A stretch of DNA of 64,000 nt from Bacteroidales bacterium (GTDB taxonomy: Bacteria; Bacteroidota; Bacteroidia; Bacteroidales; M50B96): positions 186,001 through 250,000 of the forward strand of contig JAGYLP010000002.1 of NCBI GenBank assembly GCA_018401015.1, given 5' to 3'. The notes beneath the pieces are model-generated. The model saw only the letters and a list, made by a program, of their open reading frames with translations. It was not told the DNA's origin and did no database searches. The position numbers and the translations under genes were made by a program. Below, piece after piece: positions 10,255 through 19,908 of this stretch; the first letter of the stretch is position 1, and every line of letters starts with the position of its first letter.

Positions 10255-10826
10255 AAGTTTAAATGCTTAATAAGATGTGGAGTCGATTTAAAACGACACA
10301 AACTTAAGTTGTATCACGATGCCTGCTCTCTTTTGGACATTAATTAGTATGAAATAGTATAGATAGGTGTATAAGAATTTATATAAGCATTATTTCGGTA
10401 TCGCACTATGTGGAGATGTTTAGGAGTTTTTTGTTACTTTAGTGCATTAATTGTTACGTAATAATCTGCTGAATAATGCTAGCTATTTTTGCGTATCATC
10501 TTATGGGACATTCCTAATACTTTTGAGCCTTAGTGCTATCAAATTTTAATTTAGAATGAAAGATGAGTATAACTGACTATTGCATGATGCCTTTCACCAA
10601 CAAGTCATCACAAAACAGCATACTTTCTCTGCTTAGATCGGATTATAAGATTGATTTGCCCGAGTCAAGTAGTTATTCGAAACAGATTAGAGATAACTGT
10701 CAACTATGAAATACCCATGAGATTATTTAATTCCACCAACCACGATGAATATAGAATGTGTATTCCCTTTGACCTTTGCAAAACAAATTAGATACAGATG
10801 AAAATATTCCTTGCACTAGAATCAAA

Positions 10827-12779
10827 ATGATGAAACGAACCCAGGCAATCAGAAATCCGTGGCTTTATTTTACCTTGATAGTGCTATTAATTAGTGGGCT
10901 CCTCTTTTTTTGGATGCACCTTAGGAATCAGAATCTAGTCCGTGCGATTCAAACCTCCGACTCCATCGTACAACAAAATGAGCTTTTGAAAAAACTCCCC
11001 AAAGGTAAGTACGAACACCTCATGAGCCGTTCCATACAGCGTGCCTTAACCAACCACGAACATTTATTGGCCGATTCGATGCTTCAACTATTCAAAGAGC
11101 GCGGCCTCGAAGAAGAGAATCCTATTGCTCTCTCCTCGGTAGCTCTCACAGAAGCATATCGATTCATTTTTATTCAACAGCTGGATGAAGGATTGAAATT
11201 ATTGGAAAGCACCTATACCAGTTATCACATTTTGAAGGATTTCGACTTATTGAATTACTATCATATTAGGAGCTTGTATCATTTGCACAGGGAGGAGCGC
11301 GACTCCCTGAGGAAATACCTCGATTTGGGATTCAATTTAGCCTTGCAGAGGGAAGATCCGTATGAGATTTCTCGTTTTGCAAATAACCTGGCTGCCTATT
11401 ACTATTTCGAGAACATGGTCGAAACCTCTTCCAAGCTTTTGCTCTTAGCTATCAATGAAGTTCGAAAAGTTGATGAACCCGATCCCATTCTTTTAAATAA
11501 TTACCTGGCTCATTTAACCAAAAAATCCATGTATAAGGAAGCTAAAGAGTTCTTTTTGGAGCACCGCGAAGCCCTCGAAGGTTCGAAGCAACCCTATGTA
11601 AGGGATATGGTACTACTCCAGAAAGCGGTTATCTACGGAGCGTTGGGAGAATGGGAAACGCAAATGAGCTTTGTTCCGCTTATTCGAACCATAAAACGTG
11701 ATTGGCGTAGTGTCTCTTTATTGATTTTGCTCGATTTGGAGTTTGCCGATTACAAAGGACGAGAGGCACTTATCGCTGCTGTGGAGCAAAATCTACCGGA
11801 CTATGTGAAATTTTTCCCACACTCTTTTTCGAATAATAACTACGACTATGTATCGCAGGTTGTTTCTGAGTTGGAATGGCCTGATTTAACGGAATTTGAA
11901 AAAAGTGTCGTTGAATTCCAACCTACTGAAGTTCTCGACTATAATCGAGTTTCTCTGGCTTATCGCTTCCTGAGCGAGTGGAAAAAGTCGCAAAACCAAA
12001 TTCATGTGGCTCTCAGCTACCTCGATTCATCCATCGTTTATTTGCGACAGTACGGTGCGAAACTAGAAGATGTTACAACAGCCGATATCGAGAACATAGC
12101 TGAAATACAGCAAATGCGAGTCGATTTGGACGATGCTAACAAGGAAGTGTTTTTACGGACAGCCGTAGGCGGATTCCTGTCACTCTTGTTGTTTCTGGTT
12201 ACATTGCTCATTTTGCGCAATAACCGAAAACTCAAACTATTGAATCAACAACGAGAGGAATTACTCGTTCTTAAACAAAAGGAATTAGATTACAAACAAA
12301 AGGAGTTGCAATGGTCCATTGCTGAAAAGAAAGCGAATGAACGCATCGTACTATTCTCCAAAATTACCCATGAAAAGGCAAAAGATATTCAAGATAAATT
12401 ACGGGAACTGACACAGAAATCAAGTCCTGAAAACCGTCAGGTAATCAATGATTTAAGTACGCTCATGAAAGGAATGCTGGCTTTTAAAGAGGATTCTAAT
12501 CCCACAGTGGTCGATGATATGTTACGTGAGCAAAGCCATGACCTCGATCTTTGGAGTTTTATCCATGAGTTAAACCGAACCGAACGTCGCGTTCTGGCTA
12601 TGGTGCTTCAAGATTTTCGTCCTAAGGAAATTAGTCAAACCATTAACATCTCCGAACAGCATACCCGAAACCTCAAGTCTAAAATTAAGCGTATCATCAA
12701 TGCTAATGGATATGCCGACTTTGCGGATTTGAAGCAGTTGCCCAATAAGGAGCTATTGTTGGACGACGAAGAGGGTTAA
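10827..12779 (+). CDS. membrane-anchored TPR-like regulator with C-terminal LuxR-type HTH
   Basis: ORF 10776..12779, likely start MMKRTQAIRNPWLYFTLIVLLISGLLFF. Helical repeat region, second TM VGGFLSLLLFLVTLLILRNN, coiled coil, HTH LNRTERRVLAMVLQDFRPKEISQTINISEQHTRNLKSKIKRIINANGYADFADL. Confidence 0.75.
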   Translation: MMKRTQAIRNPWLYFTLIVLLISGLLFFWMHLRNQNLVRAIQTSDSIVQQNELLKKLPKGKYEHLMSRSIQRALTNHEHLLADSMLQLFKERGLEEENPIALSSVALTEAYRFIFIQQLDEGLKLLESTYTSYHILKDFDLLNYYHIRSLYHLHREERDSLRKYLDLGFNLALQREDPYEISRFANNLAAYYYFENMVETSSKLLLLAINEVRKVDEPDPILLNNYLAHLTKKSMYKEAKEFFLEHREALEGSKQPYVRDMVLLQKAVIYGALGEWETQMSFVPLIRTIKRDWRSVSLLILLDLEFADYKGREALIAAVEQNLPDYVKFFPHSFSNNNYDYVSQVVSELEWPDLTEFEKSVVEFQPTEVLDYNRVSLAYRFLSEWKKSQNQIHVALSYLDSSIVYLRQYGAKLEDVTTADIENIAEIQQMRVDLDDANKEVFLRTAVGGFLSLLLFLVTLLILRNNRKLKLLNQQREELLVLKQKELDYKQKELQWSIAEKKANERIVLFSKITHEKAKDIQDKLRELTQKSSPENRQVINDLSTLMKGMLAFKEDSNPTVVDDMLREQSHDLDLWSFIHELNRTERRVLAMVLQDFRPKEISQTINISEQHTRNLKSKIKRIINANGYADFADLKQLPNKELLLDDEEG

Positions 12780-13003
12780 AGCTTCTGAAAATCCCTGGGA
12801 TGAACCCGAATAAATATTAGTTTTGCCGGGCAATAACAGAATGCTTCCTGCAATGCTTTGGGCCTATTGCACAAGTACCTCCAAGCCGTGAATAAGCGGC
12901 GCACTGAGTGAACCTTTACCCTTATGGCCTGTTTGAGCATCGTAACGAAGTCGCTCTTCTGTTTGATTAAAACGCTTTCAATCATTTAAAAATATCATTT
13001 ATC

Positions 13004-14392
13004 ATGGATTACGATGTAGTAGTAATTGGTTCCGGTCCCGGTGGTTATGTAACTGCGATTCGATCGGCTCAACTGGGTCTTAAAACCGCTGTTGTCGAAA
13101 AGTCTGAACTTGGAGGTGTATGTCTCAATTGGGGATGTATCCCAACCAAATCGTTGCTTAAAAGTGCTCAGGTTTTTGAGTACTTAACTCATGCTGAGGA
13201 TTATGGTGTAAAAATCGAAGGGAAAGCTCAGGCCGATTTTCCGGCTATGGTCAAACGTAGTCGGGGTGTTGCCGATGGCATGAGCAAAGGGATTCAGTTC
13301 TTACTGAAAAAGAATAAAATCGATGTCCATGTAGGATGGGGTAAGATCCTGAAAGCAAATACGGTCGAAGTTGATAACGACGGTCAAAAAAGTACCATTA
13401 CCGCAAAGCATATTGTCTTGGCAACAGGAGCTCGCTCACGTGAATTGCCTAATTTGCCTCAGGATGGTGTAAAAGTAATTGGCTATCGCAAAGCCATGTC
13501 GCTCGAAAAACAACCTGAAGCCATGATCATTGTTGGTTCTGGTGCTATCGGTTCTGAATTTGCCTACTTCTATCAATCCATCGGAACTAAAGTTACTCTC
13601 GTGGAATACATGCCGGAAATTGTTCCGCTCGAAGATGAAGAAGTATCCAAAGCGCTTGCTCGCTCCTTCAAAAAAATGGGCATGAATGTGATGACAAACG
13701 CTTCGGTTGAATCGGTCGATACCTCCGGAACAAACTGTAAAGTAAGTATCAAAACCAAAAAAGGACTCGAAGTACACGAAGCCGATATCGTTCTCTCGGC
13801 AGTCGGAATTGCTCCCAACCTTGAAGGAATTGGTTTAGAAGAAATGGGCATTGAAATGGAAAACGGAAAAATCAAAGTAGATGATTACTACCGCACCAAC
13901 GTGCCGGGCATTTATGCCATTGGCGATATCGTTCCCGGTCCTGCTCTTGCCCATGTTGCCTCGGCCGAAGGGATTATTTGCGTTGAGCAAATAGCCGGAC
14001 ATCACCCTGACCCCATGGATTATAAAAATATTCCGGGTTGTACCTATACCAGCCCCGAGGTGGCTTCGGTTGGAATGACCGAAAAACAAGCGCGCGAAGC
14101 AGGCTACGAAATCAAAGTGGGTAAATTCCCCTTTACTGCTTCCGGAAAAGCTAGTGCTGCCGGTGCAAAAGATGGTTTCGTTAAATTGATTTTCGATGCG
14201 AAGTATGGCGAGTTACTTGGCGGTCATCTCATTGGAGCCAATGTGACCGAAATGGTGGCCGAATTAGTGGTTGCCCGTAAACTGGAAACTACCGGACACG
14301 AATTGATTAAAGCGGTTCATCCGCATCCAACCATGTCGGAAGCTATTATGGAAGCTGCGGCTGCTGCTTACGACGAAGTGATTCATTTGTAG
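13004..14392 (+). CDS. lpdA: dihydrolipoyl dehydrogenase
   Basis: VVIGSGPGGYVTAIRSAQLGL, GGVCLNWGCIPTKSLL, C-terminal HPHPTMSEAIMEAAAAAY. Confidence 0.96.
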   Translation: MDYDVVVIGSGPGGYVTAIRSAQLGLKTAVVEKSELGGVCLNWGCIPTKSLLKSAQVFEYLTHAEDYGVKIEGKAQADFPAMVKRSRGVADGMSKGIQFLLKKNKIDVHVGWGKILKANTVEVDNDGQKSTITAKHIVLATGARSRELPNLPQDGVKVIGYRKAMSLEKQPEAMIIVGSGAIGSEFAYFYQSIGTKVTLVEYMPEIVPLEDEEVSKALARSFKKMGMNVMTNASVESVDTSGTNCKVSIKTKKGLEVHEADIVLSAVGIAPNLEGIGLEEMGIEMENGKIKVDDYYRTNVPGIYAIGDIVPGPALAHVASAEGIICVEQIAGHHPDPMDYKNIPGCTYTSPEVASVGMTEKQAREAGYEIKVGKFPFTASGKASAAGAKDGFVKLIFDAKYGELLGGHLIGANVTEMVAELVVARKLETTGHELIKAVHPHPTMSEAIMEAAAAAYDEVIHL

Positions 14393-14401
14393 TCGATTAC
14401 T

Positions 14402-14974
14402 ATGTTTAAGAAAGGCTTGGAAGAGAGCATCGCTCTCAAAACAAAAATCCTGCATAGCCCGGATTTTTTAAATTCTCTCGAGGAGCTGGCTACTCTTCTG
14501 AGCCAAACTTTTAAAGCCGGAAATAAAGTCTTGTTCTGTGGAAACGGTGGTTCAGCTGCCGATGCACAACACTTGGCTGCTGAGCTTTCCGGTCGTTTCT
14601 ATCGAAATCGGCCTGCATTGCCAGCCGAAGCTTTACACGTTAATACCTCTTTCCTCACAGCCATTGCCAACGATTACGGGTATCATTACGTTTATGCTCG
14701 CATGATTGAAGCAATCGGTCAGCATGGCGATGTTTTAATAGCTATATCAACTTCGGGTAACTCGGAGAACATTGTTAAAGCAGTTGAGGCAGCGCGCGAA
14801 AAAGGAATGATTACGCTTGCTCTAACCGGCGAGGGAGGTGGTCAGCTTCGAGCTATCTCCGATTATTGCCTGGCAGTTCCTTCGAAAGATACCCCGCGTA
14901 TTCAAGAAGTGCATATCTTGCTCGGTCATTTGTTATGCGAATGGGTGGAAAACGACCTTTTTCCTGCCGATTAA
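14402..14974 (+). CDS. gmhA: D-sedoheptulose-7-phosphate isomerase
   Basis: LFCGNGGSAADAQHLAAELSGRF, AISTSGNSENIVKA, QEVHILLGHLLCEWVE. Confidence 0.95.
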   Translation: MFKKGLEESIALKTKILHSPDFLNSLEELATLLSQTFKAGNKVLFCGNGGSAADAQHLAAELSGRFYRNRPALPAEALHVNTSFLTAIANDYGYHYVYARMIEAIGQHGDVLIAISTSGNSENIVKAVEAAREKGMITLALTGEGGGQLRAISDYCLAVPSKDTPRIQEVHILLGHLLCEWVENDLFPAD

Positions 14975-15086
14975 GTGTAGCACGTATTGCTTGTCCATTT
15001 AATTCTTATTCAGGGAATTAGTTTAGCATCGGGGTCAGCTGTTTATTCCCTCCTTTTGTTTAGCTTCGCGCCCCTAATTCAATCTT

Positions 15087-16019
15087 ATGGATAGTAAGAA
15101 AAGGCAATTACGAGGAATCCTCTTTGCCATAGTTACCGCCCTATTTTGGGGTGTTCTGGCCATTGGACTTAAAGTTGCTGCCGAATTCATCGATTCGATT
15201 AGCATTGTCTGGTTTCGGTTTTTCATTTCGTTTAGTTTCCTCGCTAGCTTTTATGCCTTCCGGAAACCGAAAGCGCTCCGAATTATCTACTCAGCCCCAC
15301 CCATTCTCTACCTGGCAGCCGTTTTCCTGGGATTAAACTACCTGGGTTTCATGAATGGAATCCGGCATACCGACCCCAATACAGCTCAAATCATCATTCA
15401 AATGGGTCCAATCTTATTGGGGCTTATGGGCTTTGTTCTGTTCAAAGAAAAAATAAACCTGCGACAAGGATTTGGCTTTTTAGTGGCCGGAGTGGGGTTA
15501 GTGATTTTTTACCGACAAAGTTTACTCAGTTTAGTGGAGGAGCGAACCCTTTTTAATCAGGGAGTTTGGTGGATAGTAGTGGCTGCTTTGGCGTGGATGC
15601 TTTATGCATTGATCCAGAAGCGATTAGTCGCTCGGATTCCCTCCCAGGAGCTCAATCTGGTCATATTTGGTTTACCCATGCTCGCCTTTCTTCCCGGCGT
15701 GCAGTGGGATGCATTAGCGGGACTTGAGACCTGGCAATGGTGGTTGATGATTTTCCTGGGTTTAAATACCCTGATTGGCTACGGAAGCCTCGCTTACGCC
15801 ATTGAATTAACCGATATTAATAAGGTGTCGGTAATCATAACCATGAATCCGATGCTAACCATCTTGCTTATGGCTGCTATAAGTATTTGGGAAGTGAGCT
15901 GGATGGAAGGACGAGTTCTCGATACGGTTTCAGCTTTGGCAGCACTCATGGTTATTGCCGGTGGTGTGGTGGCGGTTGTATTTCGTAAAGGTCGTTTTGT
16001 CGAACCCGAAGCAGATTAA
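15087..16019 (+). CDS. EamA/DMT family transporter
   Basis: About 10 TM segments; GILFAIVTALFWGVLAIGLK, VVAALAWMLYALIQKRL repeats. Confidence 0.88.
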   Translation: MDSKKRQLRGILFAIVTALFWGVLAIGLKVAAEFIDSISIVWFRFFISFSFLASFYAFRKPKALRIIYSAPPILYLAAVFLGLNYLGFMNGIRHTDPNTAQIIIQMGPILLGLMGFVLFKEKINLRQGFGFLVAGVGLVIFYRQSLLSLVEERTLFNQGVWWIVVAALAWMLYALIQKRLVARIPSQELNLVIFGLPMLAFLPGVQWDALAGLETWQWWLMIFLGLNTLIGYGSLAYAIELTDINKVSVIITMNPMLTILLMAAISIWEVSWMEGRVLDTVSALAALMVIAGGVVAVVFRKGRFVEPEAD

Positions 16020-16283
16020 CATCATCTAAGGAGCATTCAATTTTTGTTGCGATTCGAAGAATGATTCGCATCTATGGTTTGTCACTCCATAGGGATAAAA
16101 TAAGCTTTAAGACATATCAATTAAGCGGCTTCAAGCGAAGCTTTTCGGTTATTTTTGCGCTTGTAGGAATACCTCTTTTGCCAATCGAAAAAGCGGGTTG
16201 AGGAGTGGGAGTATTTCGTATCCAATTCAATGTAAATATTCGGGTGTATTTGTGTTTTGACAACCCGTTTTTCAGCTTATAAA

Positions 16284-16514
16284 ATGAATAAAATAGTAGA
16301 ACGAGGAGTCGTAAAATGGTACGACGAACTTAAGGGGTTTGGTTTTATAACCCACTCGAAAGGGCATGAAGTATTTGTGCACCGTTCCGGCTTGTATAGT
16401 TCTTTTCTTGGACTGTTTCCGGGCGATGAGGTCGAATTCAGCTTGAAAAAAGGTCGGAATGGACTTCAGGCGGTAGATGTTAGAACCGTTAAAGAATATA
16501 AAGCTTTAGGCTGA
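16284..16514 (+). CDS. cold-shock domain protein
   Basis: ORF 16257..16514, start placed at MNKIVERGVVKWYDELKGFGFITHSKGHEVFVHRSGLYSSFLGLFPGDEVEFSLKKGRNGLQAVDV; RNP1-like KGFGFI and RNP2-like VFVH motifs. Confidence 0.92.
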   Translation: MNKIVERGVVKWYDELKGFGFITHSKGHEVFVHRSGLYSSFLGLFPGDEVEFSLKKGRNGLQAVDVRTVKEYKALG

Positions 16515-16647
16515 TGGATTTGCATCATTGAGATACAATTCAATTCTGAGTAACTAGTTGGTCGGATCAATTCAAGCGAGGACAACTGCTACCGATTTAC
16601 TTCCGTTCTTTGGCTACCTGTTTTGGCAGGTTGACACATGAATACGC

Positions 16648-17487
16648 TTATCCTTTCACAATCGAATAGTATTCCCGGCTAAATGCCTTGATGTGCATTT
16701 CTTTCGATTTTTCCGGATACACGATGTAAAACCGTTGTAAGATTTTAAGCTGGGATTGATGGCATTGGGCCGCTTCATTTTTAATATCCCAGTATTTCTC
16801 CAGGTCAACGGCAATATCCGGCCGAGGCAAGCCTTTACTGCCCGTTAATTTTTTCGAGAATTCATAACCGGGTGTTTTTGAAACCAGAAAACGTTCAAGT
16901 TGCTCGGTAAGGGTTATTTGGAAAATCATCTTCGGCGAATCACCCTGCTTTGCGCCATCCTCTTTCACAATTTGTTCGGTGAGTTCAGCCGAAATTCTAT
17001 GTTCCGGATGCCCATAACCCCCAATTTCAGCATCGTAGCTTACAACATATTGCGGATTGAAAGCATTAATTTTGGTTCGAATAACCTGCTTGATGCTATC
17101 TTTATGATCGTACCAAAACACGATACTATCTTGCATAATCGCATCCCAGGAGTTGTTAATAAAGCCTGCAATTTCGACTTTCTGAATCCCCAGTTTAGCA
17201 GCCGAACAGCTTAGTTCCCTAATCCGGGTTTCGTTATGCCCACAAAGAGTCAGCAAATGAATGGTAGCTCCATGCTCGCGGAAATAGGCAATTAATCCTC
17301 CGGCAATGGTTTCATCATCAGCATGAGGAAAAATCAGTAATACTTTCGTTGTGTCGTTAACTGCAACCTTTATTTCAGGGACAGAATAGTCCTGATAAGT
17401 AGCAATTTGATGGTAGTCGATTTTAGGGCTGCATGCAAATAAAAATAAAAGCAAGAAAAGGGAAACAATGTTTAAAGCAGTTTTCAT
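16648..17487 (-). CDS. PIG-L family deacetylase, predicted lipoprotein
   Basis: Lipobox-like LLFLFACS; LLIFPHADDETIAGGLIAYFREHGATIHLLTLCGHN; YGHPEHR. Confidence 0.88.
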   Translation of the reverse strand: MKTALNIVSLFLLLFLFACSPKIDYHQIATYQDYSVPEIKVAVNDTTKVLLIFPHADDETIAGGLIAYFREHGATIHLLTLCGHNETRIRELSCSAAKLGIQKVEIAGFINNSWDAIMQDSIVFWYDHKDSIKQVIRTKINAFNPQYVVSYDAEIGGYGHPEHRISAELTEQIVKEDGAKQGDSPKMIFQITLTEQLERFLVSKTPGYEFSKKLTGSKGLPRPDIAVDLEKYWDIKNEAAQCHQSQLKILQRFYIVYPEKSKEMHIKAFSREYYSIVKG

Positions 17488-17582
17488 AAGACAAATTTGG
17501 AAACAATAGTACCCATTTAAAAGCTACAAGCAGCAAGGAAATTATTGGAGATTATTTGTCTTACTGAAATGCCCTCCATCAG

Positions 17583-18803
17583 TTAGAAACTAATTCCAAC
17601 CCCGATGTTCAAATGATGATGCCAATGGTGTTCGTTCGCTATTTTAGTGAATTGATAATCGGCTTTTAAGATGGCGTTTGGATGTAATTTCCACCCAAAA
17701 CCGGTAAGGATTTCCACCCGTTGAAAGGCTTCGTTGGTCGTAATACAATCGGGAACTTCGGCATGGGTGTCGAAGTACTCAAACCGAACAAAAGGAATAA
17801 AGGCCTGGCAATGTTCCGACTGCAAGCATACTTCGCGGGAAACTTCGGCAAAGTAGCCGGTGATTTTACTTCCTAAGTTGTTTTGAGTGAATAGGTTGTA
17901 TTCGTTGGTTCCATTCAGATCGGCTACAATATACTCTGCCCGCATGAACCATTTTCCGGTGCGGTAACGCACATCGATTCCTCCCATGTTAACCCCCACC
18001 ACCGAGCTGTCGGCGCGGGCGATAGCTGCCTCGTCGTCGCGGGCAATGCCATGGTATAAATTCGATTGGGTGTTGCCAAAATAGCCAGATAAACCAACTC
18101 GTAAACCCGGAATACCTACGTATTCAATTTTGCCGGAGTAATTGGGTGAACTAATGTAAGATTCTGCTCCCATTTGCCGGCCGCCAACCAATCCACTGGC
18201 TCCGTCGAGCAACGCTCCATCGTCGTAGCTTTTAAAGCCATTCACTACATAAAGCTGGTATTTGATTCCCGTGTGGGCAAACTTTCCGGCAAACCCCATC
18301 CCAATTTCCCTCCAGGGTGTTGGAACGATATAGGTATCGACATTGGGTCGAAGCACTCCGTTATAGATGGTTGGCTCGTGGTTTTCATTAATGTAACCGA
18401 AAGGAATCAGCATAAGTCCTGCTCTAAAATTCAGCCAGGGTAGAATTTGATGATTCACATAAGCTTGCTCGATGAAGATATCTTTTACCTTCTCCAGCTC
18501 TATTTCTGATACAAACCAGGTTCGCTTGTTAAACGTATAGTTGGCTATGAAAACCATCCGCTCGACATTCAAATGCCCATTGTAGATTTTTTCCTTATCG
18601 ATGGGTTGCAGGTAATTAATTTCGGCAAAAGCACCGAAATGAAACCCTTGACTCTCGGCCGTCATGTGATCGTGGTGATCTTCGTGGGAAAAGAGATTTT
18701 CTTCGTGATGATGATTACCCGTGCTGTCGGGTTCGGTGTGATGCTGTGCATACACGACACAATTGATATAAATCAATAGTAGAGTTGATATTATTTGCTT
18801 CAT
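17583..18803 (-). CDS. porin-like outer-membrane beta-barrel protein, His-rich
   Basis: ORF 17583..18854, start placed at MKQIISTLLLIYINCVVYAQ. His-rich mature N-terminus, alternating beta pattern, terminal aromatic residue. Confidence 0.7.
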   Translation of the reverse strand: MKQIISTLLLIYINCVVYAQHHTEPDSTGNHHHEENLFSHEDHHDHMTAESQGFHFGAFAEINYLQPIDKEKIYNGHLNVERMVFIANYTFNKRTWFVSEIELEKVKDIFIEQAYVNHQILPWLNFRAGLMLIPFGYINENHEPTIYNGVLRPNVDTYIVPTPWREIGMGFAGKFAHTGIKYQLYVVNGFKSYDDGALLDGASGLVGGRQMGAESYISSPNYSGKIEYVGIPGLRVGLSGYFGNTQSNLYHGIARDDEAAIARADSSVVGVNMGGIDVRYRTGKWFMRAEYIVADLNGTNEYNLFTQNNLGSKITGYFAEVSREVCLQSEHCQAFIPFVRFEYFDTHAEVPDCITTNEAFQRVEILTGFGWKLHPNAILKADYQFTKIANEHHWHHHLNIGVGISF

Positions 18804-18890
18804 TATCTTGTGTTTAGCTCGAACTAAACTAGGGGGCATCCAGAGCGACAGCAATACCTATATATAGGTATATTCCTATGTTTTTTAAGC

Positions 18891-18898
18891 TACTTTTG
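18891..18898 (+). promoter_or_regulatory. Bacteroidetes-type -7 box (TACTTTTG) 4 bp before the radical SAM gene start
   Basis: Exact match to TAnnTTTG; implies an extremely short or leaderless mRNA. No TTG -33 element confirmed. Confidence 0.45.
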
Positions 18899-18902
18899 CG
18901 CC

Positions 18903-19859
18903 ATGGAAAATAGCTACCCTTGGAGGCATTTGCGTCGCTTTAATGCTTTTACCGATTTCTTTAAGCAATTGCATGGCAAGCGTTTGCAGAAGTTGAGTAT
19001 CGATGCTGGCTTTTCTTGTCCAAACCGCACTGGAAAAACTCGCACCGGTGGTTGTACCTTTTGTAACAACCGCGCTTTTAATCCCTCCTATTGTACTCCT
19101 GATAAAAGCATCACCCGCCAGATAGAAGAAGGGATTCAGTTTCATCGTTGGCGTTATCGTCGGAGTGTGGGTTATTTGGCTTATTTTCAGGCCTATTCGA
19201 ATACGTATGCGCCCATCGATTCCTTGCATAAGCTCTACGAGGAAGCGCTGGCTCACCCCGAGGTAGTGGGATTAGTTATTGGCACTCGTCCGGATTGTGT
19301 GGATGAAACGATTTTGGATTACCTGGCGGAACTGAGTCGATCGTACGTTATTTTATTGGAATTTGGAATCGAATCGGTTTACGATCAAAGTCTGGAGCGG
19401 ATTAATCGGGGACATGATTTTGCAGCTTCACAATGGGCTGTTCGGGAAGCTGCGGCGCGGGGCTTAATGGTTGGGGGACATTTTATTTTGGGTTTGCCGG
19501 GTGAAAGCGAAAGCGCCATGCTGGAGGCAACGCAGTTCATCAATGAGTTGCCGTTTCATCACATTAAGCTTCATCAATTGCAATTGATAAAAGGGACTGC
19601 TATGGTGAAGGATTATCGTAAGCATCCTCAGGATTACCGGTTTTTTAGCCCCGACGAATACATTCGCTTTTTGATTCAATTCGTGGAGCGTTTGCGCCCC
19701 GATTTGCAGTTGGAGCGATTTGCCTCGGAGGTTCCACCGGCATTTAACTTAACTCCTGTGAGTTGGGATTTACGTTACGATGTGTTTTTAAAGCGATTCG
19801 AAGCTGAGCTAGAGCGGTGCGACACCTGGCAAGGACGTTTGTGGAAGCCCCAGGCATAA
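18903..19859 (+). CDS. TIGR01212/YhcC-like radical SAM protein
   Basis: LSIDAGFSCPNRTGKTRTGGCTFCNNRAFNPSYC (radical SAM Cys motif), YFQAYSNTYAP, LEFGIES, GGHFILGLPGE. Confidence 0.93.
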   Translation: MENSYPWRHLRRFNAFTDFFKQLHGKRLQKLSIDAGFSCPNRTGKTRTGGCTFCNNRAFNPSYCTPDKSITRQIEEGIQFHRWRYRRSVGYLAYFQAYSNTYAPIDSLHKLYEEALAHPEVVGLVIGTRPDCVDETILDYLAELSRSYVILLEFGIESVYDQSLERINRGHDFAASQWAVREAAARGLMVGGHFILGLPGESESAMLEATQFINELPFHHIKLHQLQLIKGTAMVKDYRKHPQDYRFFSPDEYIRFLIQFVERLRPDLQLERFASEVPPAFNLTPVSWDLRYDVFLKRFEAELERCDTWQGRLWKPQA

Positions 19860-19885
19860 AAAAACCCCGCTCTTTGGGAGCGGGG
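19852..19885 (-). terminator. rho-independent terminator of gdhA
   Basis: Stem CCCCGCTC (19865-19872)/GAGCGGGG (19878-19885); minus strand then reads GGTTTTTTTAT. Confidence 0.85.
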
Positions 19886-19908
19886 CCAAACAAACAAGCT
19901 ATGAATTA

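Noticed and set aside
12776-12985. 69-aa minus-strand ORF between the HTH regulator and lpdA
   Set aside because: No recognisable features, basic/Arg-rich composition, overlaps a likely lpdA upstream region; insufficient support.
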